Below, one piece after another: positions 45,237-54,424 of a DNA stretch of 64,000 bases. Made by a program: the position numbers and the translations under genes. Position 1 is the first letter of the stretch. Every line of letters starts with the position of its first letter. Where the stretch lies: the NCBI GenBank assembly GCA_963842065.1, contig CAWJEW010000002.1, forward strand, positions 62,001 to 126,000, in the 5' to 3' direction. This DNA is from CAITWD01 sp963842065. GTDB lineage: Bacteria; Actinomycetota; Thermoleophilia; Miltoncostaeales; Miltoncostaeaceae. The notes under the pieces were generated by a model, which worked only from the letters and a program-made list of their open reading frames with translations, did not search any database and was not told the DNA's origin.

Positions 45237-45975
45237 CCAGCGCCGCGACATATTCGCTCTCGAGCGTGTCGAGTTCGGCACTGCACGAGTTGTGGCTCGC
45301 GGTGAGGCCTGTCAATCGTAATGCGTGTGCATTGCTGGTCTCGTACGTCCCGGACAGTTTGTTACAGCCCCCGAACCCGCTGAATGCTCCGGCTGGACCG
45401 AATGACGCGGCCACGTGCTCAGTGAGGGTCGTGCTGACCACGCCGCCGGCTCCGTTATTGATTCCGGTTGCGCTCCACGTCGTCCCCTCGAGGCTCGTCA
45501 ATCCGGATGAATACGTGAGCAGGGCTGCATTGCCAGTTCCGATGAGCGTCAACGTGCCGGCACTGATACTGAAGCTCGTTACCTCAGGAAGCCATTTTCG
45601 TACGGCGGCATCTTGGGAACCGAGAACTCCGACGCACGCCATGAGTGTCGTTGGCCCAAGCTTGAACGAGAGCGAGCCCCCGTTTTCCGCGTACGCGCCG
45701 GCGAAGTGGTTGCAGCCCGTTGAGCCACTCACCTCGCGTGTGGTCGGGAACGAAAGCGGGGCGCTGACACCCGGAACCGCGGCGGAGGTCGCGCCAGCGG
45801 AGTCCCGATATGTGTCGAGCTGCCACGCTGTGCCGACCAAGGTCGTAGTGGAAGCGCTTTGGGAGGTGACCGCGGAAGAAGCGCTGGAGCCGCTTCCGCA
45901 ACCAGCCAACGTGGACGTGCCACCGATTAGGAGAACCGCGAAACCCACGCCGATGCGCACGCTCCCATTGTCCAT
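45237..45975 (-). pseudogene. META-domain (HslJ-like) lipoprotein, 5' part
   Basis: About 246 residues from ATG 45975. Signal peptide and lipobox LAGC (Cys at about 26), then two META domains: TTLVGTAWQLDTYRDSAGAT with GSTGCNHFAGAYAENG, and SLEGTTWSATGINNGAGG with GFGGCNKLSGTYE. The reading frame ends within IS copy 2 just after ALVT; the lost 29 codons lie at 43899-43994. META lipoproteins are envelope-stress or heat-stress proteins of unclear mechanism. Confidence 0.92.
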
Positions 45976-46440
45976 CGCTCGACATTGATGTCAACAGCTG
46001 GCACTTGACCCCCGTGTGGCGCGCTCGCGTTTCCTGACGCGCGCCCGTGATCGCGCCGACCCGTCGCTCCAAGGCCGAGGGCACTCTGGCTCTGCTGCTC
46101 CGCCCGGCACGCCATGCACTAAGGCTGCGGACGTGCCACTTCGTATTCGATCGGCTCGCGAGACGTTTCGACATCGGCCGGCCTCGCAGTCGAGGGAGCT
46201 TCCGAGCCCACGCCACGGTTCGTCGCGTCGGACAGGCCGCAAACTCGCCGTCGACACGGGAGACGCAGCAGCCCGTGTATCATACATGACATTTCCTGTA
46301 GGAATATAAGTGTTTGTGTTATGGTCGCCGCCGTGACGCCACGCGCGACCGATCGTCTCGGGACCCCTCGGACTCCGGTCCGCCGTCAACACGGCGGGAT
46401 AGGTGGCGTGTGGCCCCCCTCGACACAAGGAGAGCCGAGC
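45976..46440. other. Divergent intergenic region with A/T-rich promoter patch
   Basis: Between the META and PstS-like genes. At about 46281-46318 the sequence turns A/T-rich and contains TTCCT-gt-AGGAA and TATAAG. It is the best candidate promoter for the PstS-like gene. The rest has no recognised gene. Confidence 0.4.
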
Positions 46441-47556
46441 GTGCAGCGACCCTTGCAGAAACCTCTTGTGACCGGCGCCATCGCCGCCGGGCTCACCGTG
46501 TCGGCCGTCGTGCCCGCCGTTGCATTGATCTACGGCACGGGTGCCAGCCTTCCGGACCTCGTCTACGGCGCCTGGTGCCAGCAATCCCGGATTTGCAGCT
46601 ACACCGGAAGCGGCTCCGGTCAGGGCATCACGAACTTCATCAATAAGATCCAGACCTTCGAGGCGACCGACACCCCGCTCAACGGCACCCAACTCAAGGA
46701 GCTGGCAGGCGCACGCGGTGGAGTCACGCCGCTGTACTTCCCGACGTTCCTGGCTGCGGTGGCGATTCCGGTGCACATCAACGGGGTCGGACGCCTGAAC
46801 CTCGATGGGAAGGTGCTCGGCGATATCTTCGACGGGAAGCTCACGACCTGGAACAACGTCGAAGTCACGAGCCTCAATCCGAAGGCGCATTTGCCGAAGG
46901 CACCCATCATCGCCTGCGTGCGCGCCGACAGCGCCGGCACGAGCTACCAGTTCTCGCTGTTCCTGGATAAGACCAATACGGGATTCCGAACGAGCGTCGG
47001 CGGTCCGACGGGCACTCCCAACTGGAAGGCCCCCCATCGGCTCGGTGGCGTCAAGAACACCGGCGTCGCGAATTGCGTCCAAAGCAACAACGACTCGATC
47101 GGATACGTCGATCTGAGCAGTGCCGAAGAAGCCGGCTTGGGACGCAGCCTCGCCGCGATCGGACAGAGCTATTACGTCACCAAGACCGTCACCGAGCGCA
47201 AGGGCGGCACGACCATCAAGGTCACCAAGAAAGTGGCTGCCGAGCGCTTCATCCTGCCGTCGATCGCCACTATCGAGAAGGACGTCCCGAAGACCATCAC
47301 GCTACACGGGGCGGCCCTTCAGGACGAGCTCGCTGCAAGCGCCATCCCCGGTGCATACCCAATCACGATCACGACCTACGTCCTGGCGTACAGCAGCTAC
47401 AAGGCCGCCGGGGACGGGTCTGCGCTCGCCGGCGTCAAGCAGTTTCTGAACTACGCGTACGGGACGGGCCAAGGGGAATTGACGCCGTACTCTGCCGCTC
47501 CGCTCCCCAAGACCCTTCTGGCCGCCGCCAAAGCACAGGAGAAGCTGCTGCACTAG
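46441..47556 (+). CDS. PstS-like phosphate-binding protein
   Basis: 371 residues from GTG 46441 with AAGGAGAG 8 nt upstream. Signal peptide (PLVTGAIAAGLTVSAVVPAV), then IYGTGASLPDLVYGAWC, YTGSGSGQGITNFI and ADSAGTSYQFSLFL, which match the phosphate-binding loops of PstS. There is no lipobox, so it is secreted rather than anchored. No pstCAB is adjacent, so it may be an orphan scavenger or have another ligand. Confidence 0.85.
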   Translation: MQRPLQKPLVTGAIAAGLTVSAVVPAVALIYGTGASLPDLVYGAWCQQSRICSYTGSGSGQGITNFINKIQTFEATDTPLNGTQLKELAGARGGVTPLYFPTFLAAVAIPVHINGVGRLNLDGKVLGDIFDGKLTTWNNVEVTSLNPKAHLPKAPIIACVRADSAGTSYQFSLFLDKTNTGFRTSVGGPTGTPNWKAPHRLGGVKNTGVANCVQSNNDSIGYVDLSSAEEAGLGRSLAAIGQSYYVTKTVTERKGGTTIKVTKKVAAERFILPSIATIEKDVPKTITLHGAALQDELAASAIPGAYPITITTYVLAYSSYKAAGDGSALAGVKQFLNYAYGTGQGELTPYSAAPLPKTLLAAAKAQEKLLH

Positions 47557-48190
47557 GAACATCTCCGGGTCGTGGTACCGGCCCGACCGACACCCCTCAC
47601 CGTGTCCTGCACGGTCTCCCGCACCGAGCGGAGCGTCCGCCGCATCGCGTACGACCGAACCTGACCGATGCGGAGCGGGTCACGAGATCGTCGCCGGGCA
47701 ACGAAAGCCCCGCAAAATCGGCACTTTCGGTAGACCGATGGGAGGATTCACACGTGCGAGCTTCGGGTGATGAGATGCGCCGGAACGGGTGATCTGAGGC
47801 CAGAGGCGCGCGTCGGCTGTTTCCGATCGGTTGGGATCGCGGCAGGTCGCATCAGGTGGCCACAGGTTGGGCAAACGGTCTGCCGACGGGCTGGCGGCCA
47901 GTCGTACCGACGAGCACGCTATGACTCCTCGTGAGCTCGGCTGATGCGACCCTGGGCACGATGGGTGGCGAGTGTGCCCGGCCGTGCCCGCCGCGAGGCT
48001 CGGCGAGCCCATCATTGCGCGGAAACCGTGCAAAACGCGCGGGAATACACTCACCGCGGCTGGGATCACCACGCCCAGATCGTGAGCCCGGGCTACGTTG
48101 GGCCTATCCGACGCGCCAGAGATGGAACGATCACGGTTCGGAGCGGTGACGCTCGCCTCGGTCGGGCATTGGTCTCCGAGGGAGGAAGCA
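47557..48190. other. Region without an intact gene; holds scar B
   Basis: After the PstS-like gene come about 180 nt without features, then scar B (47740-47880), then about 300 nt of unassigned sequence. GGAGG at 48181 belongs to the next gene. Confidence 0.4.
47740..47880 (-). repeat. Scar B: tRNA-Met 3' half plus shared tail
   Basis: On the minus strand this ends with a decayed tRNA 3' half (CTCATCACCCGAAGCTCGCA...). It is preceded by the tail common to scars A-E, which here could encode RLPNLWPPDATCRDPNRSE. A mutated T-arm shows this is not a working tRNA. Confidence 0.6.
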
Positions 48191-48709
48191 ATGAACTACA
48201 TGATCGAATGGACGATTCGCACTGCGGGTCGTACGCACGATCAGAACCTCGCCGACCGTGAGGCCCTGCTCAGGACATTTGGTAAGTGGACGCCCGAGGA
48301 CGGCCTCACCATCCACGAGTTCCTTGCCAACTTGGACAACGGCGGGTACGTGCTCGTCGGGGCGTCCGATCCTCACGTGGTCGGTTCGTTCGTGTCGAAG
48401 TGGGTCCCCAGGATCGACCCCCATGTCGTTCCGGTCGCGGATAGCGCGGAGGCAGTCGGGTACGTCGCGGAGTCACTCGCCTGGGACCGCGCCGCGCTGA
48501 GCGACCGAGCCCGTGCCCGACGTCCGGCGAGGTGCGCGACCGTGCCCAACCCACATGCGCCGTGCCACGGAACGGCAACAATCGCGCGCGGCGGAACGAC
48601 GGCCAGCACACGCAGGACATCCAGCCCACGATCGAGGCCCATCGAGCCAGTCGGCCGGATCCGGGCGCACCAGCTAATCAAAGGACATCCGCATGTCGAA
48701 CCTCGGTAA
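48191..48709 (+). CDS. DUF3303-type small alpha/beta protein
   Basis: ATG 48191 with GGAGG just upstream. MNYMIEWTIRTAGRTHDQNL, then LRTFGKWTPEDGLTIHEFLA and DPHVVPVADSAEAVGYV fit DUF3303, a ferredoxin-like stress-associated fold. The family ends near residue 105. The remaining about 67 residues are low complexity, so a lost stop or frame break is probable. Confidence 0.75.
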   Translation: MNYMIEWTIRTAGRTHDQNLADREALLRTFGKWTPEDGLTIHEFLANLDNGGYVLVGASDPHVVGSFVSKWVPRIDPHVVPVADSAEAVGYVAESLAWDRAALSDRARARRPARCATVPNPHAPCHGTATIARGGTTASTRRTSSPRSRPIEPVGRIRAHQLIKGHPHVEPR

Positions 48710-49064
48710 GACCCACATCATCATCATGTGGACGATGGGCCCTGCGGACGTGGCTGAGGGAGATCGGATCTTCGCCAGCCACGCCGAGTGGATAAAGGGG
48801 CACCCACGTCAGGGCGACACGGCACTGCTGTCGTACAGCATCTCCAAGGGTCCGGAGTTGGCCAATCCGCTGGACCCGAACTCCGCCCCGACCGGAAATA
48901 CGATCTTCGTGCTCGACGAGTTCTATGAGTCGCCGGCCGGCGTCCCCCGCCACTGGGAGGACGCGATCGCCAACTGGAAAGACCTTGGCGCGATCGTGGA
49001 GTGGAGTGCCAAAGGCAAGGTCGCCACGCTGCACAGCGGGACGGCCGTACAGGCACTCTGGTAG
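48693..49064 (+). CDS. Small hypothetical (ABM-like) protein
   Basis: 123 residues, AAAGGA upstream of the ATG. THIIIMWTMGPADVAEGDRI, then FVLDEFYESPAGVPRHWEDA and AIVEWSAKGKVATLHSGTA suggest a monooxygenase-like dimeric alpha/beta barrel. Not matched to a named family. Probably an operon with the DUF3303 gene, with which its start overlaps. Confidence 0.65.
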   Translation: MSNLGKTHIIIMWTMGPADVAEGDRIFASHAEWIKGHPRQGDTALLSYSISKGPELANPLDPNSAPTGNTIFVLDEFYESPAGVPRHWEDAIANWKDLGAIVEWSAKGKVATLHSGTAVQALW

Positions 49065-49292
49065 GGCAGTCCGCGGAGCACCAGCGGCGACGCTCACTGC
49101 GCATCACGACGGTCCGCCCCCGCCGGACCGTCGTGGGCGTCGACCTTGAGCGTCGACGCATCCGCGTGGCCATGCGGCATCGGTCAATTCCGCTTTGGTG
49201 ACGGGTTCGCCAGCACGGCGCGATGCGGTCGGGCCAACGCGGACCGACGCCGGGCGGCGCGCCGGCCAGGGGCGCGCCACCCGTATGCCCGG

Positions 49293-50048
49293 TCAGTAGG
49301 CGGACCAGCCCCGGTCGACGTACAGCGTCGCACCGGTCACCGAGTCGGCGTCCTCCGAGGCGAGGAATACGGCCGCGCCGGTCAGCTCTTCGGCTCGCAT
49401 CCACACTCCGGGGCCACCGAACCGCTCGTTGGCCCGCCGAAGGTAGTCCGGGTTGTTCGCCCGATAGCCAGCGTTCAGAGGCGTCTCGATGAAGCCCGGC
49501 GCGATCGCGTTGACCTGCACGTTGCGCTCGCGCAGGTCGAGCGCCCAGACCTTCGTGAACATGTGGATCGCCGACTTCGTGGCACAGTAGACCGACGACT
49601 CCGGAAATCCGTCGTTGCCGAAGATTGAGCCGATGTTGATGACCTTGCCGCGGCCGGCCGCCCCAAAGTCTGGCAGGACTGCCTGGGTGAGGAAGAAGGG
49701 TCCCTTCAGGTTCGCGCCGATCATCAGGTCGAAGCTGACCTCGTCGCTGCCGCCGAGCGGCGACATCACGAAGGCGCCGGCGTTGTTCACCAGGACGTCT
49801 ACCGAACCGAGGGCGTCGTGGACGGCGGCGATGGCGTCGGGCAGGTGGTCGACGTCGGACACGTCGCACGCGATCGCCACCGCGCGCCCCCCCTCAGCGG
49901 CGATGGATGCGGCGACCGCCTCGCCCGCCGCATGGTTGCGGTTCAGGATCGCCACGGCGGCTCCCTCGCGCGCGTAGCGCCGCGCGAGCGCCTCGCCAAT
50001 CCCCTGCGACCCGCCAGTCACGACGATGACCTTGCCCTCGAGCCTCAT
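49293..50048 (-). CDS. Short-chain dehydrogenase/reductase (FabG-like)
   Basis: 251 residues. TGGSQGIG at 11-18, NNAG at 88-91, Ser141, Tyr154 and Lys158 (YCATK). The C-terminus GATLYVDRGWSAY is usual. No partner genes; substrate unknown. Confidence 0.92.
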   Translation of the reverse strand: MRLEGKVIVVTGGSQGIGEALARRYAREGAAVAILNRNHAAGEAVAASIAAEGGRAVAIACDVSDVDHLPDAIAAVHDALGSVDVLVNNAGAFVMSPLGGSDEVSFDLMIGANLKGPFFLTQAVLPDFGAAGRGKVINIGSIFGNDGFPESSVYCATKSAIHMFTKVWALDLRERNVQVNAIAPGFIETPLNAGYRANNPDYLRRANERFGGPGVWMRAEELTGAAVFLASEDADSVTGATLYVDRGWSAY

Positions 50049-50427
50049 TTCCCCTCCTCGCGCGCTGGCCCAATCCTAGATGGTCGGAGGCAGTCTTCTG
50101 ACCCGGGCTCGCTGCGGGCCCCACACAGATGAACGCCGGACCTTCCCAATCACAGATCACCGAGCGCTGCATCCACGCCGGCCAGGTAGTCCTTCGGGGT
50201 GCGGCGGCGAAGGGTGACGCGCGGATGTTCGCGCTTACCGATCGGCCGATCGGCGAACCTGAATCGCTGGCGTCGTAGGTCGCGTGCGAGCGGCGCCGTA
50301 AGTGGCCGGAGCTTCGATCGGAACCGAGGCCGTCCTTGCGCGCCTGCAAGCCAATGCGGGCGCAGCTGCGCTGACTGCGATCGCCTAGGATGGTCAACAA
50401 GACCACCATCACGGAAAGGCGGGCAGC
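50049..50427. other. Intergenic, no gene recognised
   Basis: Divergent region between the SDR and a small membrane-protein gene. Nothing beyond compositional ORFs. Confidence 0.3.
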
Positions 50428-50649
50428 ATGAGGCGGTCGCTGAGGACCTACACCGCGTACAGCATCGGCTGCGCCATCGTCTGGGCTGTTCTCCTGATTG
50501 CCGGGACACTTACGGGCAAAGGAAGCGCACGCCACACGGTCCTCTACGTGTTCTCAGGATGGGTGCTCGGTTGGCTGTCTGCCACCATTGCCAGGGTTGT
50601 ATATCCACCGCCCAAGAACTGGCGCCATTCGCGAAGCGTTGCTCCCTAA
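50428..50649 (+). CDS. Small two-helix membrane protein
   Basis: 73 residues, AAAGG upstream of the ATG. Two hydrophobic helices: YSIGCAIVWAVLLIAGTL and LYVFSGWVLGWLSATIARVV. Conserved-looking but unassigned. Confidence 0.65.
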   Translation: MRRSLRTYTAYSIGCAIVWAVLLIAGTLTGKGSARHTVLYVFSGWVLGWLSATIARVVYPPPKNWRHSRSVAP

Positions 50650-50911
50650 GCTGGCGACGGGCTGCTGGACGAACGCGCCGGTTGGCGTCAGCGGACCGTC
50701 GCCGAGGTGCCGTTCGGGGGCACTGGTAAGAAGAGCACCCGCGCCGAGTAGGGAAAGTGCCAAGTGCCAGTTGTTGCAGATCGACGGATCTCTCGCCGAA
50801 TGTCGGTCTCTCGGTGACTGAGGGCACTGCTGCGCAGCACCAGTGGTGCGGTTCTGACCAGTAGTTCGGATGGGCCCAGCGGGTGTAGGTGACGTCTACC
50901 GGTCGGGATTG

Positions 50912-51113
50912 CGGCGCTGACGGGCCGTTTCGGCACCGACAGCTGCCAGATGCGACACGTCGGCTATGCGGTGTCTGGGCGCATGGGCTTCGCCTGGACG
51001 ACGGCACCGAGGGCGTGATCGAGCCCGGTGACGTCTTCGTGCTCGATGCGGGGCACGACGCGTGGGTGCTGGGTTCGGAGTCGGTGATCCAGGTCGACCT
51101 TGCGGGCCGGTAA
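50912..51113 (+). pseudogene. Cupin-domain remnant with frame break
   Basis: GRFGTDSCQMRHVGYAVSGR continues in another frame after about 50990 as RLDDGTEGVIEPGDVFVLDA, then GHDAWVLG. This is a typical single-cupin C-terminal half (GYVVSGR...GDxxxxxxGHDAWV) with one base missing. The N-terminal half is not recognisable. Either a relic, or a gene with sequence errors. Confidence 0.65.
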
Positions 51114-51285
51114 CGCGGAACGGTCCGGTTGCTCACCCGAGGTGGCGTGCACGACTACGTGGGTCATGCTCCCGCCACAGCCCAATCGGTCGTAGGCCAG
51201 CGACTCTCAGATGTCGGGCAACGGTGGGCCGTCGCGCCGCCTCGTCAGAGCGATGAGGGACCCGTGGCCATGGACGACTGGGGTC

Positions 51286-52365
51286 TCATGTTGGCTTGTA
51301 TACGGTCAGCCAGGCGATCTGGACGTTGCCGGCCGCTGCGTCCGTCGGGACACCGCCGCTTGTCCACGTCTCTGCCTGGATTATCAGGTGCATCGGTGTG
51401 TCGGGAACCCCGGTCGTCGTCGTACCCACTGTCGTTCCGTCCAGCTGGAACGTGACACCGCTCGGCAGCCACGTGATCGTGGCCGTGTGCCATCCGGTCA
51501 GCGTGACCTGACTGTCGAACAGCGCTTGGTCGGTGGCAGTCGTCCCGCCTTGGTAGTGAACGACGCCCCAGATGGTGCTGGTCAAGTTGGCCTCGGGGAA
51601 ATCGATCTCGCCGTCCTGGGGCCACACCCCGCTGTCTGGCCAGAGCAGCACCGCGAGTTTGTACCCGAGCACGGCGTCTGCCCGGAACCTGATGACGTAC
51701 CGGCCATAGAGCAGGCCGCCGTCACTCCCTGGCGCACCGGGGATGGTCGGCACTGCTGCCGCGACCATGTGGACGCCCGCCTCGGTATGCAGGTGGATGT
51801 TCATGATGCCGTTGGCGATCGACACGACCTTCGACGGCATGTAGGTACCGTTGGTGCTGGTGTCTTTCCACCCGTCCGGGTAACTGCGGCCCCATGTGCT
51901 GGCAACCGCTGCCGGGAAGCTGCCCAGCGGGACGTTCTGGTTGAAGTTGTCGGCGAACACCTGATGCCACCCGGGGATGTCGCCGGTCGGCATCGTCTGT
52001 CCCGATGGCGTGGCAGCGGACCCGCCCGCGGACGGCCCTGTCACGTGTGTCGAGGCGACGGGTATCGAGGCGGTGGCGTCCGCCCTGCAGGTCGCGGCGA
52101 CCACCCGCGCGTGGGAGAGTCGGTTGACCAGTCGGTACGCGCTGGCGGGGTTGGCGGTCATCCTCCGCCAGATGCCGGCGCGGAGCGCCGGGACGAAGTG
52201 CGCCTTGAGGTCCTGGCGCAGGATCACCCAGAGCGCGTGGGTCATCTTCCCGGCCGTCGCTTTGCAGCTGACCGGCGGTGCGGCCTGAGCAGCGCCGACG
52301 GAGCCGGAGACGACCATCGCGAGGATGGCGGTAAGGACGACTGTCTGGCGGAAGAACTTGGCCAT
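51286..52365 (-). CDS. Secreted GH16 glycoside hydrolase
   Basis: 359 residues from ATG 52365 (GGAGG 9 nt upstream). Signal peptide to about residue 29 (AQAAPP). Residues 43-85 carry a small motif, AHFVPALRAGIWRRMTANPA, also seen at the C-terminus of the NlpC/P60 protein. The GH16 jelly roll follows, with the catalytic motif DGEIDFPEAN (Glu253 nucleophile, Asp255, Glu258 acid/base). Likely substrates are beta-1,3- or mixed-linked glucans or other wall polysaccharides. Confidence 0.9.
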   Translation of the reverse strand: MAKFFRQTVVLTAILAMVVSGSVGAAQAAPPVSCKATAGKMTHALWVILRQDLKAHFVPALRAGIWRRMTANPASAYRLVNRLSHARVVAATCRADATASIPVASTHVTGPSAGGSAATPSGQTMPTGDIPGWHQVFADNFNQNVPLGSFPAAVASTWGRSYPDGWKDTSTNGTYMPSKVVSIANGIMNIHLHTEAGVHMVAAAVPTIPGAPGSDGGLLYGRYVIRFRADAVLGYKLAVLLWPDSGVWPQDGEIDFPEANLTSTIWGVVHYQGGTTATDQALFDSQVTLTGWHTATITWLPSGVTFQLDGTTVGTTTTGVPDTPMHLIIQAETWTSGGVPTDAAAGNVQIAWLTVYKPT

Positions 52366-52640
52366 AGTGTGAGACCTCCGGTCAGCCCGAGCGGCGAGCT
52401 GGATCGGTGTGGTTTCGCTCCGCGGCCCACTCGCGGGCCCGCGATAGCCGTTCGCCTGCAGCACACGGCCCGGCTGAACCGTCATTCGACGTCCAGTCGC
52501 CAAGGCCTCGTCGCAACCTACCGACAGACTCGGACAATGCAAGCTCGGCGGATCCGACAGGCCATCGCGGGAGCAGGGAGGTGCCCGACGGCGCGGGCGA
52601 GCCGCCACAACAGCCCTGCGTTACCGGGGATTTGATGGAG

Positions 52641-52790
52641 CGCGGGGGCAGGATGCGAACCTGCGACCGCCGGGTTCTGAGACGCCCGGATCTCGGTCGT
52701 GTGAGGTCAGAGCCGCATGGTTGAGCCATTCTCGGTCACCCAGGGTCATGCCAGATGAACTCCAGTGGCCAAAGATTGGGCAACGCTCTT
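52641..52790 (-). repeat. Scar C: best-preserved tRNA-Met 3' half plus shared tail
   Basis: 52641-52680 is the reverse complement of a tRNA 3' half: T-arm GCAGG-TTCGCAT-CCTGC and CCCCCGC acceptor strand. Right of the anticodon loop it switches to the tail shared by scars A-E, which could encode ALPNLWPLEFIWHDPG on the minus strand. A complete tRNA 5' half is absent. Confidence 0.7.
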
Positions 52791-53058
52791 ACCAGGCGCT
52801 TGCCAGGTCCGTCCGCATGATCGGATGCCCCCACAGACGTTCCATGATTGCGTCGCCTGCCTGCCGGGGCTCCGTGCGCCGCGACTGCGTGCCCGGCGCA
52901 GTCGTTCGCAACTGCTCGAAACGGCTCCTCCGGCTCCGATGCTGAGTCTGGGTGCGTTGTCCCGTGGCCCGTCTCGAATGTCCTGACGGTGCTCAGGGCC
53001 GACACGTCAAGGTCGTGCCGCGGGGCCTCGCTGAACGGTGCGATCGGACCGACATGGC
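52791..53058 (-). pseudogene. Degenerate 3' fragment of a glycosidase-like gene
   Basis: Minus strand reads VGPIAPFSEAPRHDLDVSAL, then STVRTFETGHGTTHPD and EEPFRAVAND. The intact gene at 42279-43394 has PIAPFSEDPRYDLDMSALSL, VKTFEKGHGATYPD and KESFRAVASY. Similarity continues past the stop into the spacer and scar, so about 385 bp (52674-53058) is homologous to 42104-42483. The 5' three-quarters of the gene is missing. Confidence 0.8.
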
Positions 53059-53210
53059 AGCAATGTTTCCGTCGGCGACCAGTGGAGTTACGCTATCCAC
53101 TGACGCATTGCCGCGTTTCGCGTGCGCAGCGATCGGGGTGGCCGGAACGTCGCGCGTATCGGCGCTGTCAGCGGTCGCAGGGATTCTGCCGTCGGACGAA
53201 AGGGCGCCCA

Positions 53211-53843
53211 ATCGACTGGACCACTACCTCGGCGTTGGCGACGGCCGGAGGCACGCTCGTGCTCGCCGTCGCCACGTTCGCGTCGGTCCGCTCTGCGAAC
53301 AAGGCAGCGCGAGTTGCCGAACAGGCGCTTCTGGTTGGGATGCGACCGTTACTGGTCCCGTCCGGGGCGGAGGACGAGGCGCAGAAGGTTCGCTTCGTCG
53401 ACGGTCGATACGTGAAGCTGCCTGGCGGCCGCGCAGTGGCAGAGGTCGACGACGGCAACGCATACCTCGCGATATCTCTTCGCAACGCCGGGACCGGCAT
53501 CGGCGTCATCCACGGTTGGCGCTTCTGGCCGAACGACCCAGCCGAGGAACCGCCGCTTGACCCCGATGGGTTCCGATCTCAGACCCGTGACCTGTACGTA
53601 TCGCCTGGCATCGTCGGTTTCTGGCAGGGGGCGATTCGGGACCCCCGAGACCCGGAGCACGACGCTCTCCGCGGCGCCGTGATGTCCGGAGCGCTCTTCG
53701 CCGTTGACTTGCTGTACGGCGATCGCGATGCGGGGCAGCGCACAATCAGCCGGTTCGTCCTCGAACGTCCCGGTGATGTCCACGATTGGCTGACGTCGGT
53801 CGTGCGCCACTGGAGCATCGACGGGCCGGGCGGGCGCCGCTAA
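53211..53843 (+). CDS. Membrane-anchored hypothetical protein, start codon unclear
   Basis: About 210 residues. IDWTTTSALATAGGTLVLAV, then ATFASVRSANKAARVAE is one membrane anchor. The cytosolic part, LLVGMRPLLVPS, AYLAISLRNAGTGIGVIHGW and RTISRFVLERPG, resembles an unnamed actinobacterial family. Homologues begin near this Ile, but the codon is ATC, six bases after AAAGGG. The true start may be an ATG lost to error, or a TTG 14 codons later. Confidence 0.65.
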   Translation: MDWTTTSALATAGGTLVLAVATFASVRSANKAARVAEQALLVGMRPLLVPSGAEDEAQKVRFVDGRYVKLPGGRAVAEVDDGNAYLAISLRNAGTGIGVIHGWRFWPNDPAEEPPLDPDGFRSQTRDLYVSPGIVGFWQGAIRDPRDPEHDALRGAVMSGALFAVDLLYGDRDAGQRTISRFVLERPGDVHDWLTSVVRHWSIDGPGGRR

Positions 53844-53917
53844 CCGCGCCGCCAACGATCACTTGGCGGGGTCCGTGCCTCGACGCGTGACGGTCGCGGC
53901 TGAACGCGTTGACGGCG

Positions 53918-53948
53918 ACGCGCGTAGGACTCGAACCTGCGCTCACCG
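53918..53948 (-). repeat. tRNA T-arm-like fragment
   Basis: Reverse complement contains GCAGGTTCGAGTCCTACGCG, a T-arm and acceptor-like sequence with one stem mismatch, and no tRNA body. Possibly another decayed attachment-site relic. Confidence 0.35.
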
Positions 53949-54050
53949 GCGCGTCCGACGCGGGTGCAGTGGGCACGAGACGGGCCAGCGATTGCCGCAC
54001 GCGTCGTTCTCAACAACACAAAAGCCCCGTGTGATGACGGATTTCAGGAA

Positions 54051-54198
54051 TGGCGGGGGGCAGGATTCGCACCTGCGACCGTCGGGTCATGAGACGCCAC
54101 GAACCAGGTCAGCTGGTGCCAGAACTGGGTGTTTGGGCTGATTGTGATCGACTGGGATTGCGCGAGGTCAGCTCAGGCGGCCAGACATTGGGCACACG
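54051..54198 (-). repeat. Scar D: tRNA-Met(CAT) 3' half plus shared tail
   Basis: Reverse complement gives CTCATGACCCGACGG, then GTCGCAGG-TGCGAAT-CCTGC and CCCCCCGCC. The anticodon loop and T-arm are clear, and the 5' half is missing. The right side carries the shared tail ending GGCGGCCAGACATTGGGC. Confidence 0.65.
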
Positions 54199-54424
54199 CT
54201 GCGCCGAATGGCAACAGGGCGCGGTCAACGCGACGATATCGGCGGACGTCGGCTCTGGCGATCATCTGCTCCTGTGGGCATCGGCCGACGGGAACCGGGC
54301 CTCGGCGAGGTGTGCGACACCCCCCGCATCCGTGGCGGGCGCAACGTACGCCAGCGCTGCCGGCCAGGTGCGGCTCCTCCAGACCACTGAGGCAGCGGCA
54401 CGCTGGTCCGCAGACGATGCGGGG

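Noticed and set aside
52641..52690. Functional tRNA-Met gene in the scars
   Set aside because: Only the 3' half is present in every copy; D-arm and 5' acceptor strand are missing, so no cloverleaf can form.
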